Positions 33,203 to 41,732 of a DNA stretch of 64,000 nt are shown here, in pieces (position 1 is the first letter of the stretch; each line of letters opens with the position of its first letter). The position numbers were made by a program, and so were the translations under genes. Location of the stretch: the NCBI GenBank assembly GCA_963730165.1, contig CAVSQS010000003.1, positions 248,001-312,000 of the forward strand. The letters are read 5' to 3'. The notes below the pieces were generated by a model that was not told the origin of the DNA, ran no database searches, and saw only the letters and a list, made by a program, of their open reading frames with translations. Origin of the DNA: DASSQJ01 sp963730165 (GTDB lineage Bacteria > Actinomycetota > Actinomycetes > Actinomycetales > Dermatophilaceae).

Positions 33203-34122
33203 GCCGGATCGCGGAGTCGCTGTTCTGGATCGGGCGGTACACCGAGCGCGCCGACGGCACCGCGCGGATCGTCGACGTCCTGCGCCTCCAGCTCCTCGAG
33301 GACCCCGGCGCCGACGAGGCCCTCGCCTCGCGCACCGTGCTGTCGGTCATCATGGGGCTGCCGTGGGAGGGCGAGGTCGGCTTCGCCGACGTCGGCTCGG
33401 CGTTGGTCTTCGACCGGGGCAACCCGAGCTCGATCACGGGGGCCTGGTTCTCCGCCCGGGAGAACGCCCGGCGCGCCCGCGAGACGCTCTCGACCGAGCT
33501 GTGGGAGGGCATCAACACGACGTGGCACCGCTGGAACGGTTTCGGTCGGGGGACGGTCACCGACCGACACCTGTCCTGGGTCCGCGAGCGCGCGGCGCTC
33601 GTCTCCGGCATCGCCGACTCGACGATGAGCCACGACGAGGCGTGGGACTTCCTCGTCCTCGGCCGCAGCCTCGAGCGGGCCGACATGACCGCGCGGCTCG
33701 TCGCCACCGGGGGGCTGCCGGGCAGCGGCGCGCCGTGGTCGGTCGTCCTCTCCAGCTGCGGCGCGCAGCAGGCCTTCATGCGCAGCCAGCGGGGACTCCT
33801 CACCGACGAGCGTGCGGCTGCCTTCCTCGTCCTCGACCGCGAGTTCCCGCGCTCGGTGCTCTTCGCCCTCTCCGAGGCCGAGCGGCGGCTCTCGGCCCTG
33901 TCGGCGCCGCAGACCGAGCGGATCGGGGTGTCCGACGAGGCGCGGCGCCAGCTGGGCCGCATCCGGACCTCGCTCGAATACCGCGCCACCCCCGACGTCA
34001 TCGCCGACCTGCCGGCCCAGATGCGGCGGGTGCAGTCTGCGGTCACGGCGGCGTCGCAGGCGATCGCCGGCCGCTACTTCCAGTCCGGACCCCTGACGAC
34101 GTGGACGAGGGACGGGATCTGA
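33196..34122 (+). CDS. Alpha-E domain-containing protein (DUF403)
   Basis: 308 residues, starting at GTG 33196 inside the end of the ATP-grasp gene. The N-terminus LSRIAESLFWIGRYTERADGTARIVDVLRLQLLED is the hallmark of the all-helical alpha-E domain; WDFLVLGRSLERADMTARLV repeats the theme. Alpha-E proteins nearly always accompany the circularly permuted ATP-grasp protein and a transglutaminase, and are predicted to act in the same peptide-ligation pathway. Cytoplasmic, no catalytic motif recognised. Confidence 0.9.
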   Translation: MLSRIAESLFWIGRYTERADGTARIVDVLRLQLLEDPGADEALASRTVLSVIMGLPWEGEVGFADVGSALVFDRGNPSSITGAWFSARENARRARETLSTELWEGINTTWHRWNGFGRGTVTDRHLSWVRERAALVSGIADSTMSHDEAWDFLVLGRSLERADMTARLVATGGLPGSGAPWSVVLSSCGAQQAFMRSQRGLLTDERAAAFLVLDREFPRSVLFALSEAERRLSALSAPQTERIGVSDEARRQLGRIRTSLEYRATPDVIADLPAQMRRVQSAVTAASQAIAGRYFQSGPLTTWTRDGI

Positions 34123-34123
34123 C

Positions 34124-34963
34124 GTGCGTCGCTACCGCATCGTCCACACGACCTCCCTCGCCTACGGCGGGCCGGTCCGGGCCGCCCACAACGAGCTGCG
34201 GATGACCCCGGTCAACGAGCCAGGCCAGACCACCCTCGAGAACCGCATCCGGATCCGCCCGATGACGTGGAGCCACGTCTACCGCGACCACTGGGGCACG
34301 CACGTCATGGCGATGGAGTCCCTCGCCGAGCACGACCGGCTCGACATCGAGGCCATCTCGACGGTCGAGCGGACCGAGGTCGAGGTCCCACCGGCCTCGC
34401 TCGACTGGGCCGCGGTGCACGATCCGGCGGTCCAGGACCGCAGCTACGAGTGGCTCATGCTCTCGCCGCGCACCCGGCCCGGGGACGGGGTCACCCGGCT
34501 CGCCGAGACTGTGCGGGGGCTGCCGACGCCGCGGGCCGCCGCCGACGAGCTGTGCCGGCTGGTCCGTGCGGAGATGCGCTTCGACACCGGCACGACCGGG
34601 GTGCACACGAGCGGTGAGGACGCCTGGGGCGAGCGGGCCGGTGTGTGCCAGGACTTCGCCCACGTGACGATCGGGGCCCTGCGCACCCTCGGACTGCCGG
34701 CCCGCTACGTGTCGGGCTACCTCGTGCCCCGGCGTGACCTCGGTGTCGCCGAGTCCGCGACCGGGGAGTCGCACGCCTGGGTCGAGTTCTGGGACGGCGG
34801 CTGGGTCCCGGTCGACCCGACGAACGGGGTCGAGGTGGGGGTGGAGCACGTCGTCGTCGCCCGGGGACGTGACTACGACGACGTGCCCCCGTTCAAGGGG
34901 ATCTACTCGGGTCGGGCGACGGCGACGCTCGAGGTCGCCGTCACGGTGACCCGCCTGGCCTGA
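34124..34963 (+). CDS. Transglutaminase-like family protein
   Basis: 279 residues from GTG 34124. An N-terminal beta domain (RRYRIVHTTSLAYGGPVRAAHNELRMTPVNEPGQ) is followed by a transglutaminase core with the catalytic triad C175 (RAGVCQDFAHV), H217 (ESHAWVEFWDG) and D231 (VPVDPTNG). The C-terminus, GRDYDDVPPFKGIYSGRATATLEVAVTVTRL, is typical of the subgroup encoded with ATP-grasp/alpha-E pairs; it is likely a peptidase or amide-forming enzyme of that pathway. One base separates it from the alpha-E stop. Confidence 0.92.
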   Translation: MRRYRIVHTTSLAYGGPVRAAHNELRMTPVNEPGQTTLENRIRIRPMTWSHVYRDHWGTHVMAMESLAEHDRLDIEAISTVERTEVEVPPASLDWAAVHDPAVQDRSYEWLMLSPRTRPGDGVTRLAETVRGLPTPRAAADELCRLVRAEMRFDTGTTGVHTSGEDAWGERAGVCQDFAHVTIGALRTLGLPARYVSGYLVPRRDLGVAESATGESHAWVEFWDGGWVPVDPTNGVEVGVEHVVVARGRDYDDVPPFKGIYSGRATATLEVAVTVTRLA

Positions 34964-35056
34964 CCCCGGAGCCGGAGTCGGCACCCCGTCGTACCCCTCG
35001 CGGTCCGCTGCGCGGATTCCCGGCCCCGGCGCGTGGCCACGTACCCTTGACGGGCC

Positions 35057-36568
35057 ATGACCGGACCCAAGACCTACGACGTGCGCACCCACGGGTGCCA
35101 GATGAACGTGCACGACTCCGAGCGACTGGCCGGGCTCCTCGAGACCGCGGGCTACGTCGACCTCGCGAGCGTGCCCGAGCAGGACCGCCCCGAGGTGGCC
35201 GACGTCGTCGTGTTCAACACGTGCGCCGTGCGGGAGAACGCCGACAACAAGCTCTACGGCAACCTCGGGCAGCTGCGCCCCGCGAAGCAGCGCAACCCAG
35301 ACCTCCAGATCGCCGTGGGCGGCTGCATGGCCCAGAAGGACCGTGCGGCCATCGTGCGGCGCGCGCCCTGGGTCGATGTCGTCTTCGGCACCCACAACAT
35401 CGGCAGCCTCCCCGCGCTGCTCGACCGGGCCCGGCACAACCAGCGCGCAGAGGTGGAGATCCTCGAGTCCCTCGAGACCTTCCCGTCGACCCTGCCCACG
35501 CGCCGCGACTCCGCATTCGCCGGCTGGGTCTCGATCTCGGTCGGCTGCAACAACACGTGCACCTTCTGCATCGTCCCCAGCCTGCGCGGCAAGGAGCAGG
35601 ACCGACGGCCCGGTGACGTGCTCGCGGAGGTCGAGGCCCTGGTGGCCCAGGGGGTCCTCGAGGTGACCCTGCTCGGCCAGAACGTCAACACCTACGGCGT
35701 CGAGTTCGGCGACCGGCTCGCCTTCGGCAAGCTGCTGCGTGCGTGTGGCGAGGTCGACGGGCTCGAGCGGGTCCGTTTCACCAGCCCGCACCCCGCCGCG
35801 TTCACCGACGACGTCATCGCCGCGATGGCCGAGACGCCCAACGTCATGCCGAGCCTCCACATGCCGCTGCAGTCGGGCTCGGACCGGGTCCTGCGGGCGA
35901 TGCGCCGCAGCTACCGCAGCGACCGCTTCCTCGGCATCCTCGAGAAGGTCCGCGCCGCCATCCCGGACGCGGCGATCACGACGGACGTCATCGTCGGCTT
36001 CCCGGGGGAGACCGAGGAGGACTTCGCCGAGACGCTGCGCGTCGTCGAGGCCGCGCGGTTCTCCAGCGCCTTCACGTTCCAGTACTCGGTGCGGCCCGGC
36101 ACCCCCGCCGCCACGATGGAGCGGCAGGTCCCCAAGGAGGTGGTCCAGGAGCGGTTCGAGCGTCTCGTCGCGCTCCAGGAGGAGATGTCGTGGGCGGGCA
36201 ACCGGGCCCTCGAGGGGCGCGAGGTGGAGGTGCTCGTCGCACCGGGAGAGGGGCGCAAGGACGGGGAGACCTCACGGGTGTCCGGACGGGCCCGCGACAA
36301 CCGGCTCGTCCATGTCGCGGTGCCGGAGGGGGCCGAGCGGCCCCGGCCGGGCGACGTCGTGACGGCGGGGGTCACCTACGGGGCCCCGCACCACCTCGTC
36401 GCCGACGCAGCTCTCGCAGGGGGTGCGTACGCGGTGCGCCGCACCCGGGGAGGCGATGCGTGGGAGGCCCTCCAGGGGGCGCCGGTGCCGGGGAAGCCCG
36501 CCGTCTCCCTCGGGATGCCGGGCATCGGCGCGCCGGCGCCGGTCACGGTGCCCACCTGCTCCGCCTGA
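35057..36568 (+). CDS. miaB: tRNA-2-methylthio-N6-dimethylallyladenosine synthase MiaB
   Basis: 503 residues. Radical-SAM methylthiotransferase acting on i6A37 of tRNA. The auxiliary cluster cysteines are in THGCQMNVHDSE, VFNTCAVRENADNKLYG and AVGGCMAQKDR; the radical-SAM cluster uses C164, C168 and C171 in GCNNTCTFCIVPSLRGKEQDR. DVIVGFPGETEEDFAETL and a C-terminal TRAM domain follow, and the last ~60 residues are an actinobacterial extension. Its substrate is made by miaA, 1 kb downstream. A TACCCT box 9 bases upstream is the probable -10. Confidence 0.96.
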   Translation: MTGPKTYDVRTHGCQMNVHDSERLAGLLETAGYVDLASVPEQDRPEVADVVVFNTCAVRENADNKLYGNLGQLRPAKQRNPDLQIAVGGCMAQKDRAAIVRRAPWVDVVFGTHNIGSLPALLDRARHNQRAEVEILESLETFPSTLPTRRDSAFAGWVSISVGCNNTCTFCIVPSLRGKEQDRRPGDVLAEVEALVAQGVLEVTLLGQNVNTYGVEFGDRLAFGKLLRACGEVDGLERVRFTSPHPAAFTDDVIAAMAETPNVMPSLHMPLQSGSDRVLRAMRRSYRSDRFLGILEKVRAAIPDAAITTDVIVGFPGETEEDFAETLRVVEAARFSSAFTFQYSVRPGTPAATMERQVPKEVVQERFERLVALQEEMSWAGNRALEGREVEVLVAPGEGRKDGETSRVSGRARDNRLVHVAVPEGAERPRPGDVVTAGVTYGAPHHLVADAALAGGAYAVRRTRGGDAWEALQGAPVPGKPAVSLGMPGIGAPAPVTVPTCSA

Positions 36569-36596
36569 GGGGCCGGGCTGCGGCTGGGGCGGCGGC

Positions 36597-36797
36597 TCAG
36601 CCCAGGAGGAAGAGGACGCCGGCGACGGTCGCGGCGATCACGGTGAGGATGCCTGCCCCCACGAAGGGGAGCATCCGACGGCGGCGCTCGACCTCGACGC
36701 GGTGCTGGGCCTGGGTCGTCTCCGCGGCGTCCCAGAGAGGGGTGGGGTCGAACGGCTGGATGTCGAGTTTCGGGAGGCCAGATGTCCAGTGAGACAC
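36597..36797 (-). CDS. Small single-pass membrane protein, unknown
   Basis: 66 residues from GTG 36797. Residues ~1-42 are soluble (HWTSGLPKLDIQPFDPTPLWDAAE, then a basic RVEVERRRR), followed by one membrane helix (LPFVGAGILTVIAATVAGVLFLLG) that runs to the end, giving a tail-anchored layout. An AGGAAGG ribosome binding site about 9 bases before the start supports it. It lies between miaB (convergent) and def (divergent). I do not recognise a family. Confidence 0.6.
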   Translation of the reverse strand: MSHWTSGLPKLDIQPFDPTPLWDAAETTQAQHRVEVERRRRMLPFVGAGILTVIAATVAGVLFLLG

Positions 36798-36969
36798 GGT
36801 CGCGTTCCTTCCTCGTGCGGTGGGATCGGCTCAAGGCTAGGGACAGCCACCCCCCCGGCACCGGGAAATCGGGCCCCGCGACACGAACCGTGGCCGAACG
36901 GCATCATCGGCACCGGCCGAACGGAGGAGACCCCCGGCCCTCGGGGGCGGCTCTGCCACAATCGGGCCC

Positions 36970-37578
36970 ATGACCATCCGTCCCGTCGTCATCACCGGTG
37001 ACCCGGTGCTCCACACCCGCGCTCGCCCCGTCGAGGTCATCGACGACGAGATCCGCGACCTCGTCGCCGACATGTACGAGACGATGGATGCCGCCCGCGG
37101 GGTCGGCCTGGCCGCGCCCCAGATCGGGGTCGGGCTGCGGATCTTCACGTGGGCGCTTCGCAACGACGACGGCCTCCCGCCCCGCGGGGTCGTCATCAAC
37201 CCCTACGTGGTCGCCAGCAAGCCTGCCGCCGGCGACCCGGATCCGCAGGAGGAGGCCGAGGGGTGCCTGTCGGTTCCGGGCGAGTCCTTCCCGCTGCGTC
37301 GCGGCGAATCGGCCGTCCTGACCGGTCAGGACCTCGACGGACGTGAGATCCGGTACGAGGGCACCGGGTGGTTCGCCCGGATGCTCCAGCACGAGTACGA
37401 CCACCTCAACGGGTTCCTCTACGTCGACCGGCTCTCGGGCAAGTGGGCTCGGCGCGCCAAGAAGGCCGTCAAGGCCAACGGGTGGGGCGAACCGGGTCAC
37501 ACGTGGATGCCGGGTGTCGACCGCGACCCGTTCGGCCACGACGACACCGACGACCTCGACGAGGACCCGGTCCCCTGA
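36970..37578 (+). CDS. def: Peptide deformylase
   Basis: 202 residues. Removes the formyl group from nascent proteins. All three motifs are present: GVGLAAPQIGV (45-55), EGCLS with metal ligand C99, and Q140-H141-E142-Y-D-H145 (HExxH). The C-terminal ~55 residues (KWARRAKKAVKANGWGEPGHTWMPGVDRDPFGHDD) form the actinobacterial extension with an acidic tail. A CACAAT box 7 bases before the ATG may be the -10. miaA begins 8 bases after its stop. Confidence 0.95.
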   Translation: MTIRPVVITGDPVLHTRARPVEVIDDEIRDLVADMYETMDAARGVGLAAPQIGVGLRIFTWALRNDDGLPPRGVVINPYVVASKPAAGDPDPQEEAEGCLSVPGESFPLRRGESAVLTGQDLDGREIRYEGTGWFARMLQHEYDHLNGFLYVDRLSGKWARRAKKAVKANGWGEPGHTWMPGVDRDPFGHDDTDDLDEDPVP

Positions 37579-37586
37579 CCGGGCCG

Positions 37587-38492
37587 GTGGCCGGTCCGGT
37601 CGTCGCGGTCGTCGGACCCACGGCGACGGGCAAGTCCGACCTCGGCGTCGAGCTCGCACTCCGGCTCGGCGGCGAGGTCGTCTCCGCGGACGCCTCGCAG
37701 CTGTACCGGGGGATGGACGTCGGCACCGCGAAGCTGACCGTGACCGAGCGGCGTGGGGTGCCGCACCACCAGCTCGACGTCCTCGAGGTCACCGAGGAGG
37801 CGAGCGTCGCCGCCTACCAGCGGCACGCCCGCGCCGACGTCGAGGCCGTGCTCGCCCGCGGCCGCCTCCCGATCGTCGTCGGGGGCTCCGGCCTCTACGT
37901 CCGGGCGGTCCTCGACCGACTGGACATCCCCCCGACCGATCCCGCCGTCCGCCGCGGCCTCGAGGACCGGGCCGCCCGCGAGGGGACGACCGCCCTGCTC
38001 GCGCAGCTGCGGCGGCTGGACCCCGACGCCGCTGCCGCGATCGAGCCGACCAACACCCGCCGGATCGTCCGCGCCCTCGAGGTCGTCGAGCTCACCGGAC
38101 GTCCGTTCAGTGCCTCGATGCCGACCCGCGAGCTCGTCCGGCCCACCCTCATCATCGGGCTGCGCGTCGGCCGCGTCCTCCTCGACCGCCGCGTCGAGGA
38201 GCGGGCCCGCCGCATGTTCGACGGGGGGCTGCTCGAGGAGACTCGCGAGCTCGTGCGGCTCGGGTTGCGTGAGGGGCGGACGGCGAGCCGCGCGGTCGGC
38301 TACGCCCAGGCCCTCGCCGTGCTCGACGGCACGATGTCGACGCAGGACGCGGTCGACGAGACCGCTCGGCGCACGCGTCGTCTCGTGCGGCGTCAGGAGT
38401 CGTGGTTCGGTGCGGACCCTCGGGTGCGTTGGCTGGACGCGCTCGCCCCCGACCTGCTCGACCGGGCGCTCGCCCACCTCGACACGGCGTAG
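37587..38492 (+). CDS. miaA: tRNA dimethylallyltransferase MiaA
   Basis: 301 residues from GTG 37587. Transfers the dimethylallyl group to A37 of tRNA, making the substrate of MiaB. Walker A GPTATGKSD (10-18), SADASQLYRGMDVGTAK, RRGVPHHQLDVLEVTEEASVAAYQ, VVGGSGLYVRAVLD, EPTNTRRIVRALEV and the C-terminal VGYAQAL with TRRLVRRQESWF all fit. The start leaves 8 bases after def and is the first start codon before the P-loop; the longer frame overlaps def. Forms an operon with def. Confidence 0.95.
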   Translation: MAGPVVAVVGPTATGKSDLGVELALRLGGEVVSADASQLYRGMDVGTAKLTVTERRGVPHHQLDVLEVTEEASVAAYQRHARADVEAVLARGRLPIVVGGSGLYVRAVLDRLDIPPTDPAVRRGLEDRAAREGTTALLAQLRRLDPDAAAAIEPTNTRRIVRALEVVELTGRPFSASMPTRELVRPTLIIGLRVGRVLLDRRVEERARRMFDGGLLEETRELVRLGLREGRTASRAVGYAQALAVLDGTMSTQDAVDETARRTRRLVRRQESWFGADPRVRWLDALAPDLLDRALAHLDTA

Positions 38493-38498
38493 TCCGGC

Positions 38499-38872
38499 TC
38501 AGCGGAGGCCCTCCCGGGCGGCGCGCGACCGCCGCAGCCCGGGTCGGCTCCCCGAGACGGGTGAGGATGTTCGCGACGTGCCGGTGGACCGTGTGCTCGC
38601 TGACGACGAGCGAAGCGTGCGATGGCGGCGTTGCTCCGGCCGGCCGGGGTCTCCACCGTCTCCGCGATCTCCGCGAGCTCCTCCGCCTCGGCGCCCCGAC
38701 GCTGGCGGCGGCGCAGGTCACCGGGCACGACGGCATCGGTGCGGGTCGACCGCTGCAATCCCTGCATCCGGTCGAGGGCCGCGAGCAGCGCGTCCTCGGC
38801 CGCGGCGAGGGCTGTGTCGGGCTCCGCGACCGGCACCGAGCAGTCAGCGGGTGGATGGGTGGCGGAGGACAC
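38499..38872 (-). pseudogene. Decayed LuxR-type helix-turn-helix regulator
   Basis: This 565-base stretch between miaA and dapF holds no intact gene but a clear remnant on the minus strand. One frame reads AGRSNAAIA; the next frame, one base out, continues with SLVVSEHTVHRHVANILTRLGEPTRAAAVA, together the LuxR/GerE DNA-binding domain. The shift is near 38611-38618 (one extra base). A second shift is needed after AAAVA to reach a natural end at the stop 38499-38501 (REGLR). Upstream, residues from GTG 38872 (TALAAAEDALLAALDRMQGL) look like a weak helical linker. Two lesions indicate a dead gene, unless they are sequencing errors. Confidence 0.7.
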
Positions 38873-39057
38873 CGCCCAAGAGTGGCCCCACCGGGGCCTC
38901 GAGGACTAGACCGGGGCCCCGGCCTGGGGGGCGCGGACGTCACCTGTCGTCAGCGCATTCCCGGCGATGCCCCAGTCGCCCTCCGGTCCGGTGGGCCGTC
39001 CGGGCCAGTCGTGCCTTGCCGCGGCGCGGTGGACCCCGCGGCTGGGATGATGACGGC

Positions 39058-39936
39058 ATGGCAGACCGGCTCGCGTTCACCAAGGGTCATGGGACGGAGA
39101 ACGACTTCGTCCTCGTCCCCGACCTCGATGGTGCCCTGGAGCTGAGCCCCGAGCGCGCCGCGGCGCTCGCGGACCGCCGGGCGGGGGTCGGTGGCGACGG
39201 TGTCATCCGTGTCGTGCCGACCGAGCTCGCCGACGAGCCCTCCGTGCGGGACCTCGCCGACCGGGCGCCGTGGTTCATGGACTACCGCAACGCCGACGGC
39301 AGCCTCGCCGAGATGTGCGGCAACGGGACCCGCGTGTTCGCCGCGTTCCTCCGGCGCGAGGGGCTCGAGACGGGTGAGGAGTTCCTCATCGCGACCCGGG
39401 CCGGGGCCAAGAAGGTCCGCGCCGAGGGCCTCGAGTGGGCCGTCGACCTCGGACCGTGGCGGCTCACCGACCCCGACACCGCCGGGCGCGACGGCTTCGA
39501 CGCCCTCGTCCACCTCGACGCCGGCGACCCGTACTCCGCGTTGTCGGTCGACGTGGGCAACCCCCACAGCGTCGTGGCCCTCCCCGAGACGGTGGACCTG
39601 GCCGCAGTCGACCTCCTCCGCGCCCCGCTCGTGCGGCCGCAGCCCCCCAACGGCACGAACGTCGAGGTCGTCCGGGTAGCGGCGCCGGGGCACCTCGTCA
39701 TGCGGGTTCACGAGCGCGGCGTCGGGGAGACCCGCTCCTGCGGCAGCGGCGCGTGCGCGGCCGCGGTCGCGACGAGCTTCTGGGCCGGCTCGCTCGACGC
39801 CACCCCGACGTGGCGGGTCGACGTGCCGGGCGGGCGGCTGACCGTCCGCCTCCTCCCCGACCACGGCGTCGAGCTGGCGGGGCCGGCCGTGCTCGTCGCC
39901 GACGGCACGGTCGACCTCGGCCCGCTCCCGGTCTGA
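39058..39936 (+). CDS. dapF: Diaminopimelate epimerase
   Basis: 292 residues. Converts LL- to meso-diaminopimelate for lysine and peptidoglycan. The two catalytic cysteines are C87 in NADGSLAEMCGNGTRV and C228 in GETRSCGSGACAAAV; FTKGHGTENDFVLV at the start, DVGNPHSVV and NGTNVEVV are also typical. ATG 39058 is preceded at 6 bases by GATGAT, a weak -10 candidate. The longer frame reading in from 37753 is a miaA shadow. The first pathway gene dapA is at 4.4 kb. Confidence 0.96.
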   Translation: MADRLAFTKGHGTENDFVLVPDLDGALELSPERAAALADRRAGVGGDGVIRVVPTELADEPSVRDLADRAPWFMDYRNADGSLAEMCGNGTRVFAAFLRREGLETGEEFLIATRAGAKKVRAEGLEWAVDLGPWRLTDPDTAGRDGFDALVHLDAGDPYSALSVDVGNPHSVVALPETVDLAAVDLLRAPLVRPQPPNGTNVEVVRVAAPGHLVMRVHERGVGETRSCGSGACAAAVATSFWAGSLDATPTWRVDVPGGRLTVRLLPDHGVELAGPAVLVADGTVDLGPLPV

Positions 39937-39957
39937 CCGCCCGGAGCCGGCCCCTGC

Positions 39958-40842
39958 TCACCGGGCCAGGGCGGCCCGGACGTCCTCCCCGACGAAGCGG
40001 ACGAATCCTTCGAGGTCCGGCTCGTCCTCGGTCGGCTGGAAGACCACCGTCGTCGCACCCAGCGCCGCGTGCCGTCGCACCTCGTCGGCCACCTGGTCGG
40101 CGTCACCGGCCACGGCGCGCCCTGCGGCCCGGTCGCGGTGGCCCCACCGTCGGAGTTCGTCGTCGAGGCGCGCGCAGGCGCCGGGGCCGGTCGCCGCGAT
40201 GAGGTGCGTCACGAGCGTGAGGGGTTCGCCCGCCGCCCCCCGGTTGGTGCGCCACCCACGGCCGGCGGCCATCGCCGCGGTTCGGATCTCCTCCTCGGAC
40301 AGCGCCGACCCGAGGATCACCCCGTCCCCGCGGCGCCCGGCGAGCTCGAGCGTCTTCGGTCCACCGCCACCCAGCAGCAGCGGCGTGCCGGTGGCGGGCG
40401 GCCAGTCCAGCCGTACTCGGTCCAGGCGGACGTACCGGCCGCCGACCGTCACCTCCGCGCCGTCGAGCAGCCCGCGGAGCGCCGCGGCGTACTCGTCGAG
40501 CAGCGTCAACGGGGATGCCGGACGTGCGCCGACCTGACCCATCCACTCCTGGACCCCGTGACCGACCCCCGGAAGCAGTCGGCCCGGGAAGAGCCGGTGC
40601 AGCGTCGCGAGCTCCATCGCGAGCAGCGCCACGTTGCGCAGGGGAGCCGGCGCGATCCCGATCCCCACGCTGACCCGCTCGGTCCAGGCCAGGGCGGCGG
40701 CGGCTGCGGCCACCGAGGACTCCTTGAAGCAGTCCTCCCAGACCCACAGGTCGTCCAGGTGGGCGTCGGCGCACGCCGAGAGCGGGCGCAGCACCTCGGG
40801 CGGGAGGGTGGGCACGAGGACGACGCCGAGCCGGGGGGTCAC
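39958..40842 (-). CDS. LLM class (luciferase-like) flavin-dependent oxidoreductase
   Basis: About 294 residues from GTG 40842. A TIM-barrel monooxygenase/oxidoreductase of the bacterial luciferase-like superfamily, using FMN or, as commonly in actinobacteria, F420. Segments: TPRLGVVLVPTLPPEVLRP, DDLWVWEDCFKESSVAAAAAALAWTERVSVGIGIAPAPLRNVALLAMELATLHRLFPGRLLPGVGHGVQEWMGQVGA, and GTPLLLGGGGPKTLELAGRRGDGVILG. A GAGGAT box 7 bases before GTG 40842 favours this start over the upstream in-frame GTG at 40881. Convergent with dapF (21 bases). Substrate unknown. Confidence 0.85.
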   Translation of the reverse strand: MTPRLGVVLVPTLPPEVLRPLSACADAHLDDLWVWEDCFKESSVAAAAAALAWTERVSVGIGIAPAPLRNVALLAMELATLHRLFPGRLLPGVGHGVQEWMGQVGARPASPLTLLDEYAAALRGLLDGAEVTVGGRYVRLDRVRLDWPPATGTPLLLGGGGPKTLELAGRRGDGVILGSALSEEEIRTAAMAAGRGWRTNRGAAGEPLTLVTHLIAATGPGACARLDDELRRWGHRDRAAGRAVAGDADQVADEVRRHAALGATTVVFQPTEDEPDLEGFVRFVGEDVRAALAR

Positions 40843-41049
40843 CTCGCTGATCCTCGCAGGTTCCGTGCGCGCCTCGCGCACGGTGGCGGGACCCCGGCAA
40901 CGTCCCGGGCCACGACCACGTGGTCGACCCGCCCGGGGCGCCCGACGGGAACGTCGCCCAGGAGATCCACCTCGGGACCGCCGTCGACTGCTCCGTCGTC
41001 TCGGCGGCGGTCAACGCGAGGGGCGCCCCGGTTGCCGCACGCACGCGGT

Positions 41050-41658
41050 TCACCGTGGCTGTCGCACCTCCAGGACGCGGAAGCCCTTGCTCGACGCCTG
41101 CCGCGTGCACGGCATCCCGAGCTCGGACCCCACCCAGCGCTGCAGGGAGTCCGAACCGAGGTTCTTCTGCACGACGAGGTGGGCCGCGCCCCCCGGTGCG
41201 AGCCGCGGCAGCCAGGTCCGCAGGAGGCCATGGAGGACGGCCTTGCCGACCCGGATCGGCGGGTTGGACCAGATGAGGTCGAAGCGCACGTCATCCGGGA
41301 TTGCGTCCGCCGTCACCGCGCGCACGCGGCTGAGGTCGAGCCGCTCGGCGTTGCGTCGGCACAGGTCCAGGGCGCGCTCGTTGACGTCGACCGCCCAGAC
41401 CGTGGCCTCCGGCGAGAGCAGGCCCAACGTCAGCGCGATCGGCCCCCAGCCGCACCCGAGGTCGAGGAACGTGCCGTGGGCCGGCGGTGGTGGCGCCTCC
41501 TCGAGGAGCACGGCCGTCCCCTTGTCGAGGCCCCCGGGGGAGAAGACGCCGCGTGCCACCTCGACCTCGAGGTCGCGACCGGCGAGGTGGACGCGCAGCG
41601 GGCGACGGTCGGCATCCGTGGCCGGTCGCGCGGTGAAGTAGTGCTCGTGCTCGCCCAT
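41050..41658 (-). CDS. Class I SAM-dependent methyltransferase (RsmC-like)
   Basis: 202 residues. A single MTS domain: HYFTARPATD at the start, VFSPGGLDKGTAVLLEE, SAM motif LDLGCGWGPIALTL, VWAVDVNERALDLCRRNAERL, and the catalytic NPPI motif in LIWSNPPIRVGK. This matches the C-terminal catalytic domain of RsmC/RlmG rRNA guanine-N2 methyltransferases, without their N-terminal half; such short forms are common in actinobacteria next to hflX. A TACCCT box lies 9 bases before the ATG. Divergent from hflX. The target RNA is inferred only. Confidence 0.87.
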   Translation of the reverse strand: MGEHEHYFTARPATDADRRPLRVHLAGRDLEVEVARGVFSPGGLDKGTAVLLEEAPPPPAHGTFLDLGCGWGPIALTLGLLSPEATVWAVDVNERALDLCRRNAERLDLSRVRAVTADAIPDDVRFDLIWSNPPIRVGKAVLHGLLRTWLPRLAPGGAAHLVVQKNLGSDSLQRWVGSELGMPCTRQASSKGFRVLEVRQPR

Positions 41659-41732
41659 CGGGACCGAAGGGTAGTGCCCACGGAAGAAACGGCTCGCGAC
41701 CGGGCGTTCCCCGGTGAGAACCTAGGGAGAAC

